A stretch of DNA of 64,000 nt from CAWAXW01 sp963786155 (GTDB lineage: Bacteria; Actinomycetota; CADDZG01; WHSQ01). Numbering within the stretch: position 1 is the stretch's first letter; every line of letters begins with the position of its first letter. The stretch spans positions 1 through 64,000 of the forward strand of contig CAWAXW010000006.1 in assembly GCA_963786155.1 (NCBI GenBank), written 5' to 3'. Positions 36,291-45,236 of the stretch are shown piece after piece. A program made the position numbers and the translations under genes. The notes under the pieces were generated by a model. It made no database searches. It saw only the letters and a list, made by a program, of their open reading frames with translations, and was not told the DNA's origin.

Positions 36291-36979
36291 CGCGACGAGC
36301 TGATGTAGCCATCGTCGATCACGGGCTTGGGAATCTATTCAGTGTTCAACAAGCCTGCCAGCAGGTGGGCCTTAGTCCAAGTCTGACGACGAATGTTCAG
36401 GAGATCGATCAAGCGGATGCAGTGGTTATCCCAGGTGTGGGGGCTTTTTCAGACGCCATGGACACCCTTAACCGACTAGGACTGGTCGAGCTGCTTCGAG
36501 ATATCGCGGCTCGGGGTACGCCCATTTTCGGCATCTGTCTGGGGTTTCAGCTACTCATGGAGGCAAGCGAGGAGTTTGGATACCACGCTGGTCTAGGGCT
36601 CATCCCCGGCACGGTTAAGAAGCTCTTTAGCGAGATGCGACCCGTTTTGGATCAGCGTGTTCGGCCTCGCGTCCCACAGGTGGGATGGAATCAGGTATAT
36701 CGACCGCCACAAGACAGGGAGTCTCATAATCCTTGGACGGATACCATGTTGCACGATATCCCGGATGGCACCTACATGTATTTTGTCCACTCTTACTATG
36801 TAGTTCCCAAGGAGATGAGTGACGTCTTGGCCGTGACGGCGTATGGAAAGCTTACATACTGCTCTGCTGCCAGTCGCGGCTCGCTTTTTGGGTGTCAGTT
36901 TCACCCTGAGCGGAGTGGAGGAATGGGATTGAGAATGTATTCGAATATCGCTCGTCTGGTGCGCGCTGCTGCCAGGTAG
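36287..36979 (+). CDS. hisH: HisH-like glutamine amidotransferase (HisH2)
   Basis: 230 residues from ATG 36287. A class I glutamine amidotransferase with VAIVDHGLGNLFSVQQACQQ, VVIPGVGAFSDAMDTLNRLG, the nucleophile Cys in PIFGICLGFQLLMEASEEFG, and the His/Glu pair in FGCQFHPERSGGMGLRMYSN. It releases ammonia from glutamine for the HisF2/amidotransferase partner. Compared with HisH of histidine synthesis, the context (no other his genes, an adjacent amidotransferase) indicates the HisH2 role known from P. aeruginosa O-antigen and Campylobacter flagellin glycan loci. Confidence 0.88.
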   Translation: MTRRADVAIVDHGLGNLFSVQQACQQVGLSPSLTTNVQEIDQADAVVIPGVGAFSDAMDTLNRLGLVELLRDIAARGTPIFGICLGFQLLMEASEEFGYHAGLGLIPGTVKKLFSEMRPVLDQRVRPRVPQVGWNQVYRPPQDRESHNPWTDTMLHDIPDGTYMYFVHSYYVVPKEMSDVLAVTAYGKLTYCSAASRGSLFGCQFHPERSGGMGLRMYSNIARLVRAAAR

Positions 36980-38194
36980 ATGATGACCGAAGAGATTCAG
37001 CCCTTATTCGGCCTGCCTCAGGAAGTCCATTTCTGTCAACGGTGCGTCATGTCGAATCAGAGACCTTCATCGTATCCAGAGTTTCGGCACTCACCGGATC
37101 GTGTGACGCCAACGCTCAAGATCAACCAGGACGGAATTTGCGACGCCTGCCTCCTAGCGGAGAAGAAGGAGAATATCGACTGGGATGAGCGAGAGCGCTT
37201 GCTGTTGGCCCTGCTTGACCGCCATCGGACGAATGACGGGTCCTACGACTGCTTAGTACCAGGCAGTGGTGGCAAGGACAGTGCCTTTACGGCGCATGTC
37301 CTGAAGTACAAGTACGGCATGCATCCTTTGACAGTGACGTGGCCACCCATCCTCTACACGGATATCGGCTTTCAGAATTATAGGAATTGGATTGAGGTGG
37401 GTGGTTTTGACAACGTCACGTTCAAGCCGAACGGTCGGGTCCATCGTTTGCTTACGCGTCTGGCCCTGGAGAATCTCCTTCACCCATTTCAAACATTCAT
37501 TCTTGGTCAGAAGAACTTGGCGCCGAAGGTAGCCCTTAATTACGGAATCAACCTTGTCTTCTATGGCGAGAACGAAGCCGAGTATGGCAACCCGATTGCC
37601 GACAGCGGGAGCTCCCTACGAAGTCACTCGTACCATACATACTCAAATCTGGACGACATCTATCTCGGAGGTGTCTCTGTGAAACAGTTGACCGATCAGG
37701 AGAGCCTCACTCTTTACGATCTATCGCCCTACTTGCCCGCGTCCTATGAGGAATTCGCAAAGAGCGAGATTGAAGTTCACTACCTTGGCTACTATTTAAA
37801 ATGGATTCCCCAAGAGGCTTACTATTACGCTGTCGAGAATACCGATTTCCAAGCGAATCCTGCTCGCACCGAAGGAACGTACAGTAAATACAACAGTCTT
37901 GATGACAAGATTGATGGTTTCCACTACTACACGACGTGGATCAAGTTTGGTTTGGGCCGGGCCAGCTACGATGCATCTCAAGAGGTTCGCAACAAGCACT
38001 TGACCCGAGAGGAGGCAATCGCACTGGTCCGCCGGTTCGATGGTGAGTTCCCTGCGAGATTCTCTGACGACGTCATGAATGCATTGGATATGGATCTAGA
38101 CCACTTCATGAGCCTTTGTGACAAGTTCCGGTCGCCGCACCTTTGGAAGTACGAGAATGGCGAATGGGCACTCCGGCATCCCGTCTGGGCGTGA
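36980..38194 (+). CDS. N-acetyl sugar amidotransferase, PseA/WbpG/PtmG-like
   Basis: 404 residues from ATG 36980. Two Cys pairs near the N-terminus (FCQRCVMSNQRPS and CDACLLAEKKENIDW) precede a PP-loop ATP-pyrophosphatase motif LVPGSGGKDSAFTAHVLKYK. The enzyme adenylates an acetamido carbonyl and replaces it with NH from HisH2/HisF2-derived ammonia, giving an acetamidino group. Family members include PseA and PtmG of Campylobacter and WbpG of Pseudomonas. Here the most likely substrate is a legionaminic-type nonulosonate or a UDP/GDP-sugar precursor. The last bases (GTGA) overlap the start of the next gene. Confidence 0.9.
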   Translation: MMTEEIQPLFGLPQEVHFCQRCVMSNQRPSSYPEFRHSPDRVTPTLKINQDGICDACLLAEKKENIDWDERERLLLALLDRHRTNDGSYDCLVPGSGGKDSAFTAHVLKYKYGMHPLTVTWPPILYTDIGFQNYRNWIEVGGFDNVTFKPNGRVHRLLTRLALENLLHPFQTFILGQKNLAPKVALNYGINLVFYGENEAEYGNPIADSGSSLRSHSYHTYSNLDDIYLGGVSVKQLTDQESLTLYDLSPYLPASYEEFAKSEIEVHYLGYYLKWIPQEAYYYAVENTDFQANPARTEGTYSKYNSLDDKIDGFHYYTTWIKFGLGRASYDASQEVRNKHLTREEAIALVRRFDGEFPARFSDDVMNALDMDLDHFMSLCDKFRSPHLWKYENGEWALRHPVWA

Positions 38195-39300
38195 AAGACA
38201 AACGATCCGAGCTAGATGAAATGCCGCGATCCCAAATTGCTTCCTACACCGTAGGGATTAGAAGCACAGTTAGGGACGTCGCTCAGACTATCGATCGGAA
38301 TGGTGAAGGAATAGCTCTGGTTCTTGATCACGATGGAAGCCTTCAGGCCACGATTACGGATGGTGATATCCGAAGGGCACTGCTAGCCGGGCTTTCACTC
38401 AGTGATACCGTGAGCACTCTTCTTGCCTCGCGTGGCCCATCGCCTGCTCACCTAAATCCGATCGTGGCATCCCATCGGATAACTAAGGCTGAATTGCTCA
38501 AACTAATGACGGAGCAGGCGGTGCGACAAGTGCCCCTGGTTGATGAGGCCGGGCGCGTTATCGACCTCGCATTCTTGCAGGAGATTATTGAGGACCTCGA
38601 GCGTCCAATTCAGGCAGTCGTGATGGCAGGGGGTTTGGGATCACGACTGCTGCCTCTAACCAGTGAAACGCCTAAGACATTACTTCCGGTTGGCGATAGA
38701 TCTGTAATAGAACACATCATCGAGCAGATGCGCATGTCCGGGATTAGGAAGGTCAATGTCGCGCTTCATCACCTATCAGAGAAGGTCATTGGCCATCTTG
38801 GAGATGGTTCGGAAATGGGAGTCGAGATAACTTACGTGAGAGAGGATGAGCCGCTCGGAACCGCGGGAGCGCTCCGGTTAATGACCTGGCCTGATGAACC
38901 CTTGCTGGTCGTAAACGGTGACATCGTCACGAATGTGAACTACAAGGCGATGCTTCGCTATCACCTAGAGCAAGAAGCAGACATCACAGTGGGGGTCCGA
39001 AAGTATGACCTAGCCATTCCTTATGGTGTTCTGGAATGTGAAGGCCCAACAGTTCTTGGCGTTGAGGAAAAGCCAGTGAACACCTTTCTTATCAATGCGG
39101 GCATCTATCTGGTGCAGCCTTCGGTAATTGACCATATTCCCAGCGAGGGCTCCTATGACATGACAGATCTAATCCGGAACCTGGTCGAACAGAATCGAAC
39201 CGTGGTTGCCTTTCCGATACACGAATACTGGCTAGATATAGGAGAGCACGGAGACTATAGTCGCGCCCAGGAGGAGCATCACAGGGGCCTATTCGGGTGA
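38191..39300 (+). CDS. ptmE: CBS-domain nucleotidyltransferase, PtmE-like glucosamine-1-phosphate guanylyltransferase
   Basis: About 369 residues from GTG 38191, a 4-bp overlap with the preceding gene; ATG 38221 is also in frame. Residues 1-130 form a CBS pair (ALVLDHDGSLQATITDGDIR and VRQVPLVDEAGRVIDLAFLQ). The NTP-transferase domain has AVVMAGGLGSRLLPLTSETP, KTLLPVGDRSVIEHIIEQM, EPLGTAGALRLMTWPDEPLL, and VVNGDIVTNVNYKAML. CBS-plus-NTP transferases of this exact layout make GDP-GlcN or related sugars at the start of the GDP-linked legionaminic acid route in Campylobacter. The nucleotide (GTP) is inferred from the family and the next genes. Confidence 0.8.
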   Translation: MKDKRSELDEMPRSQIASYTVGIRSTVRDVAQTIDRNGEGIALVLDHDGSLQATITDGDIRRALLAGLSLSDTVSTLLASRGPSPAHLNPIVASHRITKAELLKLMTEQAVRQVPLVDEAGRVIDLAFLQEIIEDLERPIQAVVMAGGLGSRLLPLTSETPKTLLPVGDRSVIEHIIEQMRMSGIRKVNVALHHLSEKVIGHLGDGSEMGVEITYVREDEPLGTAGALRLMTWPDEPLLVVNGDIVTNVNYKAMLRYHLEQEADITVGVRKYDLAIPYGVLECEGPTVLGVEEKPVNTFLINAGIYLVQPSVIDHIPSEGSYDMTDLIRNLVEQNRTVVAFPIHEYWLDIGEHGDYSRAQEEHHRGLFG

Positions 39301-40286
39301 CCGACTGGGGTACATCGAATGTCTTAGTCACCGGTGCGGGCGGATTCATCGGAAGCCATTTGGCCGAACATCTGGTGCGACTCGGAGCGCGCACCCGAGC
39401 ATTCGTCCACTACAACTCGCGTGGCTCCTGGGGTTGGCTTGATGAATCCGAGATAAAGGATGACCTTGAGGTGGTATCAGGCGATGTAGCCGATACACAC
39501 TTGGTCGAGGAGGCCATGGCAGGGGTAGACGTTGTTTTCCACCTTGCAGCCTTGATTGGGATTCCGTACTCATACAAGGCGGTTCACTCCTACGTCAGGA
39601 CCAATGTGGAGGGAACACTCAACATTCTCCAAGCAGCCCGCACAGGCGAGACAAGTCGTGTGATACATACATCAACAAGTGAAGTGTATGGATCTGCCCA
39701 ACAGATACCAATCCCCGAATCCCACCCACTGCAAGCTCAGTCACCCTATTCCGCAACTAAGATCGCGGCTGACAAGCTAGTCGAATCGTTTGTCCGATCC
39801 TATGGGCTGAGTGCTTCCGTCGTCCGGCCTTTCAACACGTACGGGCCCAGACAGTCTGCTCGCGCCGTAGTACCGACGGTCATCAGCCAGTTCCTGGCCG
39901 GAATCAGACCTATACGATTGGGAAATCTCAGCCCAACTAGAGACTTGAGCTATGTGGACGATACGGTCCGGGGTTTTGTCGCGGTTGCCGAGAGCGATGA
40001 GACGATCGGTCATGAAGTGAACTTGGGTACAGGAAATGACGTGTCTATTCGAGAGCTGGTTCAGATCGTCGGCGCGCTCTTAGGAGTAGACGCTGACGTC
40101 CTTAAGGAAGAGGCGCGGAGCCGCCGAGAATCCAGCGAGGTTGACAGACTGTGTGCGGACACGTCTCAGGCCAAAAGGCTTGCAGGATGGGAATCGCGAG
40201 TTGACCTGAAGGATGGGCTTCTAAAGACGATCGAGTGGGCTCACTCACACCCAGACAGCTTCCGCCCTGAGGTATATGCGATCTGA
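39297..40286 (+). CDS. legB: GDP/UDP-GlcNAc 4,6-dehydratase, LegB-like
   Basis: 329 residues from GTG 39297 (GTGA overlap with the previous stop). Extended SDR: VLVTGAGGFIGSHLAEHLVR, VVFHLAALIGIPYSYKAVHS, VRTNVEGTLNILQAARTGET, TSTSEVYGSAQQIPIPESHP, and Y-x-x-x-K in QSPYSATKIAADKLVESFVR. Then come RPFNTYGPRQSARAVVPTVI and LGNLSPTRDLSYVDDTVRGF. The IGIPYSY and R-D-L-S-Y-V motifs are diagnostic of LegB, which removes water across C4-C6 to give a 4-keto-6-deoxy sugar. It is followed by the LegC aminotransferase 8 bases later. Confidence 0.88.
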   Translation: MTDWGTSNVLVTGAGGFIGSHLAEHLVRLGARTRAFVHYNSRGSWGWLDESEIKDDLEVVSGDVADTHLVEEAMAGVDVVFHLAALIGIPYSYKAVHSYVRTNVEGTLNILQAARTGETSRVIHTSTSEVYGSAQQIPIPESHPLQAQSPYSATKIAADKLVESFVRSYGLSASVVRPFNTYGPRQSARAVVPTVISQFLAGIRPIRLGNLSPTRDLSYVDDTVRGFVAVAESDETIGHEVNLGTGNDVSIRELVQIVGALLGVDADVLKEEARSRRESSEVDRLCADTSQAKRLAGWESRVDLKDGLLKTIEWAHSHPDSFRPEVYAI

Positions 40287-40294
40287 AGAAGACA

Positions 40295-41452
40295 GTGAGG
40301 AAGCCGTTCGTCCCTCTCAGCACTCCCCATATCGCCGGGAATGAATGGCAGTACGTAAAGGAGTGCTTGGATACCGGCTGGGTGTCATCAGCAGGCTCCT
40401 TCGTTACGCGCTTCGAGCGAGAGATATCCAGAAGACTGGATGTCGGCCACGCCGCAGCGACAACCAGCGGAACGGCAGCGCTCCATGTTGCACTGGTCGC
40501 CCTGGGCATTCGGCCCAACGAGGAGGTGCTGGTCCCAAGCCTAACCTTCATTGCGCCAGCGAACGTAGTTAGCTACGTTGGTGCTCGGCCCGTTTTTGTC
40601 GATGTTGACCCAGAAACATGGCAGATAGACCCAGGCCTCGTCGCACGGTTCCTAGAGCTCGACTGCAAGTTGCGTGACGGAAAGCTCTACAACCGTGAGT
40701 CGGGCAGAGTCGTTTCAGCGATCATTCCTGTTCACGTTCTGGGTCATCCTGCCGAAATGACACCCTTACTTGAGGTCGCGCGCAGTTTTGGATTGAGGAT
40801 TGTGGAAGATGCCACTGAAGCACTTGGTGCGCGGTATAGAGGTCGCGAGATCGGCGGTCTTGGAGACGCAGGCTGTCTCAGTTTCAATGGTAATAAGTTG
40901 ATTACCACCGGGGGTGGCGGAATGGTCGTCACATCCGACGAGTCGTTAGTCGCGAAAGTGCGTTATCTGACCACTCAAGCCAAGGACGATTCAGACGAGT
41001 ATGTGCACGATGAAATTGGATACAACTACCGATTGTCTAACGTGGCCTCTGCAATTGGCTGCGCCCAACTCGAGACCTTAGATGAGCGACTTGCGGGAAA
41101 GACACAGATTGCTTACCGATACCGATCGGCGTTCGCGGATCTGCCGGGCGTGAGTTTCATGCCTAAGGCATCCTGGGCGGAGCCGACATACTGGCTAAGC
41201 ACCATACTGATCGATCCCTCTCTTGCTGACGCGAGAACGTTGGTCAGGCGATTGGCGGAAGCGGGGGTTCAATCTCGACGACTTTGGCAGCCTCTTCATC
41301 TAAGCCGCGCTCACGCCGGTGCCCAGCACATAGGCGGGCATGAGTCGGAGCGACTCTATGCGTCGGCCGTATCACTGCCGTCATCAGTGGGAATGAGTGG
41401 TTCGACACAGGATTATGTAATAGAGAGAGTGATTTCTCTTCTGACTCACTAA
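40295..41452 (+). CDS. legC: PLP-dependent 4-aminotransferase, LegC-like (DegT/DnrJ/EryC1)
   Basis: 385 residues from GTG 40295. Motifs: FVPLSTPHIAGNEWQYVKEC, LDTGWVSSAGSFVTRFER, AAATTSGTAALHVALVALGI, PVHVLGHPAEMTPLLEVARS, VEDATEALGARYRGREIGGL, and the PLP Lys in LSFNGNKLITTGGGGMVVTS. The insertion DCKLRDGKLYNRESGRVVSA and the GNK-x-x-T-T-G-G-G-G turn fit LegC. The enzyme transfers an amino group to the 4-keto sugar made by LegB. A second DegT-type aminotransferase at 49491 lacks that insertion. A 150-bp gap follows before the LegI-like gene. Confidence 0.88.
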   Translation: MRKPFVPLSTPHIAGNEWQYVKECLDTGWVSSAGSFVTRFEREISRRLDVGHAAATTSGTAALHVALVALGIRPNEEVLVPSLTFIAPANVVSYVGARPVFVDVDPETWQIDPGLVARFLELDCKLRDGKLYNRESGRVVSAIIPVHVLGHPAEMTPLLEVARSFGLRIVEDATEALGARYRGREIGGLGDAGCLSFNGNKLITTGGGGMVVTSDESLVAKVRYLTTQAKDDSDEYVHDEIGYNYRLSNVASAIGCAQLETLDERLAGKTQIAYRYRSAFADLPGVSFMPKASWAEPTYWLSTILIDPSLADARTLVRRLAEAGVQSRRLWQPLHLSRAHAGAQHIGGHESERLYASAVSLPSSVGMSGSTQDYVIERVISLLTH

Positions 41453-41622
41453 CAACTGAGCCGCGGGTCTCTCCGGCGGTGGTATTACCATTCGCACTCG
41501 GCTTGGTGCGCGTTCAGGTTCTGAGGCTGGTTGCCGGGCATAAGAGACAAGGACGAACAGCCCTTTAGTTTTTCGAGTGTTCTTCACCGCCACTTAGACT
41601 TGGTTTGAGGAGGAGACGCGAC

Positions 41623-42627
41623 TTGGCGCATAGCCACGTTCAGGTTGTTGCAGAGATTGGTTCCGTTCACGACGGGAGCTTCGGAAATGCCCTTGAACTT
41701 ATCAGGGTTGCTGCGAGCGTTGGCGCCGACACCGTAAAGTTTCAACTCCATATCGCCCAGGCAGAGAGCATTCGGGGCGCCCCAAATCCGCCTTATTTCG
41801 AGCGTGAAGATCGGCACACCTATTTCGAGCGTACGGGTTTCTCTCGGGAGCAGTGGAAAGCGCTCGCCGATGCAGCGCACGAAGAGGGGATCAGCTTCAT
41901 GTGCTCGCCTTTCTCTGGCGAGGCACTATCCATTCTGGACAGCATCGCATTGGACGCCTTGAAGGTGGCGTCTGGAGAGGTCACGAACATTCCTCTGCTC
42001 GAGGAGATCGGCCAGCGAGGTCTACCAACCTTTCTTTCAACGGGGATGTCCGATTGGGCGGAGATTGACGCCGCAGTTGAGGTCTTTCGCGCAACAAATG
42101 TCGAACTAACGATTCTGCAATGTACGTCAGAGTATCCTTGCCCTCCGAATCGGATCGGGTTGAATGTGTTGGGGGAGATCCAGGCCAGATACAAACTACC
42201 AGTGGGTCTATCAGATCACTCATTTGGCCCGGCGGCAGCGGCGGCTGCGGCCGTTCTAGGAGCATCCGCAATAGAGAAGCATCTGACCTTCAGCAGGGAA
42301 ATGTATGGCAGCGATGCGGCGAATGCGATGGAACCCGATGAGTTCCGAGAGATGGTGCGCATTATTCGGGACATCGAAACGATGTTGAGCCATCCGGTGG
42401 ATAAGTCAGATCTAGAGCCTTATGCGCGCATGCGAGAAGTATTCTCGAAAAGCCTAGTATCGACGCGACCGCTTAGGCTTGGTGAAGTCATTGACCGCGG
42501 CGCCGTGGCTATGAAGAAGCCCGGCACTGGGCTCCCCCCTTCCCTATTGGCGGATGTGATCGGTCGACGAGCCGCCAAAGACATAGATGAGGACTCGCTG
42601 CTGAGCGAGAGCGATATCGAGTGGTGA
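41623..42627 (+). CDS. legI: Nonulosonate synthase, NeuB family, LegI-like (copy 2)
   Basis: About 334 residues; TTG 41623 chosen because GAGGAGGA at 41607-41614 lies 8 bases upstream, although TTG 41605 is in frame. Motifs: VQVVAEIGSVHDGSFGNALE, ADTVKFQLHIAQAESI, YFERTGFSREQWKALADAAH, MCSPFSGEALSILDSIALDA, LKVASGEVTNIPLLEEIGQR, LSTGMSDWAEIDAAVEVFRA, LQCTSEYPCPPNRIGLN, and EKHLTFSREMYGSDAANAME. The M-Y-G-S-D-A motif differs from the P-G-P-D-H form in copy 1 and is seen in the legionaminic branch. A SAF domain ends the protein. It sits beside the LegG-like epimerase. Confidence 0.85.
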   Translation: MAHSHVQVVAEIGSVHDGSFGNALELIRVAASVGADTVKFQLHIAQAESIRGAPNPPYFEREDRHTYFERTGFSREQWKALADAAHEEGISFMCSPFSGEALSILDSIALDALKVASGEVTNIPLLEEIGQRGLPTFLSTGMSDWAEIDAAVEVFRATNVELTILQCTSEYPCPPNRIGLNVLGEIQARYKLPVGLSDHSFGPAAAAAAAVLGASAIEKHLTFSREMYGSDAANAMEPDEFREMVRIIRDIETMLSHPVDKSDLEPYARMREVFSKSLVSTRPLRLGEVIDRGAVAMKKPGTGLPPSLLADVIGRRAAKDIDEDSLLSESDIEW

Positions 42628-42645
42628 TGTCGACAGGTGAAATCG

Positions 42646-43809
42646 ATGAGTAGGGATCGGAAGCGCGTTTGCGTCTTTGTCGGGTCACGCGCAAACTACG
42701 CGAGCATCCGTTCTGCCATGAGAGCGATTGACGAGCACCACAGTCTTGAACTGGTGTTGGTGGCTGGAGCATCTGCTTTGCTCGATCGGTATGGGTCGGT
42801 TATAGACGTGATGCAGCGGGATGGTTTCACAATCTCAGATCGGGTTTTCATGTTGCTCGAAGGAGAAACGCCAGTCACAATGGCCAAGTCCACGGGCTTG
42901 GGGATCATCGAGCTCGCAACGACTTTGGACAGGCTTCGACCTGATCTAGTCATAACAGTGGGGGATCGCTTCGAAACGATGGCAACCGCGCTCGCCGCTA
43001 CATACATGAACATACCGTTGGCCCACACGATGGGCGGCGAAGTATCGGGAAGTATCGATGAGAGCATCCGCCACGCCGTGACCAAATTTGCTCATCTGCA
43101 TTTCCCTGCGAGCGAGGACGCACGCTCACGCATCATCCGCATGGGCGAGGACCCAGAACGCGTCTTCAACGTCGGCTGCCCGCGCATCGACCTCGTGGCA
43201 GAGGTCTTGTCCGAATCCGCGCCCGATCTGGGCAAGTTGGTCGCCACCGAAGGAGTTGGGCCGATCCTGGATCCTTCCCAACCCTTCGTTCTTATATCTC
43301 AGCATCCGGTGACCACGGAGTATGGAAGGAGCGAGGAACAGATCGAGGAGACTCTCGCTGCGGTCATGGATGTCGGCATCCAGGCCGTCGCGCTGTGGCC
43401 TAATGCGGATGCAGGAGCCGACGACGTCGCTCAAGGCATGAGGAAGTTCAGAGAGCGCAATCGGGATGCTCCAGTTCATTTCTTCAAGAGCCTTCCTCCG
43501 CACATCTATATCCATCTCATGTCTTTGACGGCATGCCTCATAGGTAACTCGAGTAGCTCGATCCGGGAGGGGGCTTTCATAGGGACACCCGCGGTGAATG
43601 TGGGAACTCGCCAGAACCGGCGGGTTCGAGGGGCTAACGTTGTTGACGCCGACCACAACCGTCAGGAGATTGCCGGCGCTATCCGGGACCGGATAGCGAA
43701 AGGCCGTTTCCCATCAGATCCACTCTACGGAGATGGCAAGGCCGGCGAGCGCATCGCCGAATGTCTCGCAGGGATTGATGTCCAAGTTCAAAAGGTGATT
43801 GCTTATTGA
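42646..43809 (+). CDS. legG: Hydrolysing nucleotide-sugar 2-epimerase, NeuC family, LegG-like (copy 2)
   Basis: 387 residues from ATG 42646; GTG 42637 is also in frame. Motifs: VFVGSRANYASIRSAMRAID, LVITVGDRFETMATALAATY, LAHTMGGEVSGSIDESIRHA, VTKFAHLHFPASEDARSRII, VLISQHPVTTEYGRSEEQIE, and CLIGNSSSSIREGAFIGTPA, then VNVGTRQNRRVRGANVVDAD. LegG releases the 2,4-diamino-6-deoxymannose from its GDP (or UDP) form for the LegI condensation. The final TGA overlaps the TTG of the next gene. With LegB, LegC, LegI and LegF it completes the pathway except the N-acetylation. Confidence 0.88.
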   Translation: MSRDRKRVCVFVGSRANYASIRSAMRAIDEHHSLELVLVAGASALLDRYGSVIDVMQRDGFTISDRVFMLLEGETPVTMAKSTGLGIIELATTLDRLRPDLVITVGDRFETMATALAATYMNIPLAHTMGGEVSGSIDESIRHAVTKFAHLHFPASEDARSRIIRMGEDPERVFNVGCPRIDLVAEVLSESAPDLGKLVATEGVGPILDPSQPFVLISQHPVTTEYGRSEEQIEETLAAVMDVGIQAVALWPNADAGADDVAQGMRKFRERNRDAPVHFFKSLPPHIYIHLMSLTACLIGNSSSSIREGAFIGTPAVNVGTRQNRRVRGANVVDADHNRQEIAGAIRDRIAKGRFPSDPLYGDGKAGERIAECLAGIDVQVQKVIAY

Positions 43810-45236
43810 GTGCGAGCTCCACCCGCATGGCTGAGGTGGATGACCGGCCGATTTTGATCTACGCGCCCAGCCGCATGTCATTCAGACAAGCGACCTTCCC
43901 TAAGCTAGTTGACGCCATGAGCGAGTCGTCTGCTCGGGTACTGATCGTTTCTGACGCGTCTCCGTCCTCCAAAAGCCTTCTCTCTGTCGAGCTCCCAGGC
44001 ATGAGTGTCAATGGCGAATCCGACTCAGCAAGCTTCTCCGCGGTAGCAGGCGATCCGAAGCTACGCCGGGCTCGGTCGTCATGGGAGAGAGCCCACTACC
44101 GAATCAGAAGAGCTGTCTTCATGGTCGTAGCTCACCGTTTCCTAAGGATCGCTGGGGTTCGGGGGTTCGAAGCGCGCACCTTGCTCCCAAGGGGGGAGCG
44201 AAAGGCTGCGATGGCTGCTGGGAATCCGGTCAGTCGGTGGCTCGGATTCCCCTTTCCCCGCAGTCGATTGCTCTACGGCCTGTTCTCTTCCATATTCCAT
44301 ACAAGGTTCTTTTCTTACGGTCGCATCGATCGGCTAATCACCTTGTTGGATCCAAAGAGGGTGGTCCTTATGCACGTCCAGAATCCGATGGCGTGGGCTT
44401 GGGTCCGGGCTGCTGGGCAACGGCAAGTGCCCGTCTCGGGGATGATTGGGAGCTGGGACCAACCCACGACCAAGGGTCACTTGCCCAGGCACCTCGAACG
44501 TGTCTATGTGCAAGGTGAACTAGAGCGTAGCCACCTGGAGCGATTCCATAGTCGCTCGCTGTCGGAGCACCATGTGATCGGCTGGCTCTCGCACGATGGA
44601 TGGCTACGGTCTGCGTCAACAGCCCGCGAGGAGCTTCTGGATGGGCTTGGAATTCCACGAGATGCAAGAGTGCTGTTGTTCGGAGCTAACAGCAGCAGAC
44701 TAGGGTCACATGAACCTCGGATCGCGGCCTTGATTGCGGATTTCCTCGTACAGCAGCCGGGCCCATCCCGCTACCTACTCGTGCGCCTTCATCCAAACGA
44801 TCCGGAGTCCGAGTCGAGATTCGCCTCTCTTCGTGACCATCCACGAGCGATCTTGCAGGTTCCCGAGTTGAGTGATCTCGAACAGCTCGGCGAGATGCTG
44901 AAGAGCAGTGACCTCCTCGTGTCAACCGGTGGTTCGATTGCCTTGGACGCGATCGCTCTCGATCGTCCGGTGGTCGCTCTAGATTACGCGGATACGGCAA
45001 AGCCGCACGCAGAACGTATCTACGATCTGGAACATAACGCGGCTCTAGTTGAAACGGGCGGGGTGAGACTGGTCCGGGATGATCATGAGCTCAAAGAAGC
45101 GATGAGCGCCTACCTTACCGATCCATCGCTTGATCGTGATGGAAGGGAGAGAGCTCGGGCGCTCCTTGGACCTAGTGATGGCCGAGCCGCCGAGCGCTTC
45201 GTCGAGAACATGCTGGGGATTGGCGGACGACGGTGA
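43806..45236 (+). CDS. Putative GT-B transferase, candidate nonulosonate transferase
   Basis: 476 residues from TTG 43806, overlapping legG. The N-terminal half has ILIYAPSRMSFRQATFPKLV and then a variable basic region. The C-terminal half reads VYVQGELERSHLERF, VLLFGANSSRLGSHEPRIAA, YLLVRLHPNDPESESRFASL, LVSTGGSIALDAIALDRPVV, and ALDYADTAKPHAERIYDLEH. The L-H-P-N-D and S-T-G-G-S-I-A-L-D-A motifs place it in the broad CDP-glycerol-transferase / Kdo-transferase-like GT-B group. Sitting between legG and the CMP-legionaminate synthetase gene, it is the best candidate to transfer the CMP-activated sugar. Activity is inferred. Confidence 0.6.
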   Translation: MSASSTRMAEVDDRPILIYAPSRMSFRQATFPKLVDAMSESSARVLIVSDASPSSKSLLSVELPGMSVNGESDSASFSAVAGDPKLRRARSSWERAHYRIRRAVFMVVAHRFLRIAGVRGFEARTLLPRGERKAAMAAGNPVSRWLGFPFPRSRLLYGLFSSIFHTRFFSYGRIDRLITLLDPKRVVLMHVQNPMAWAWVRAAGQRQVPVSGMIGSWDQPTTKGHLPRHLERVYVQGELERSHLERFHSRSLSEHHVIGWLSHDGWLRSASTAREELLDGLGIPRDARVLLFGANSSRLGSHEPRIAALIADFLVQQPGPSRYLLVRLHPNDPESESRFASLRDHPRAILQVPELSDLEQLGEMLKSSDLLVSTGGSIALDAIALDRPVVALDYADTAKPHAERIYDLEHNAALVETGGVRLVRDDHELKEAMSAYLTDPSLDRDGRERARALLGPSDGRAAERFVENMLGIGGRR

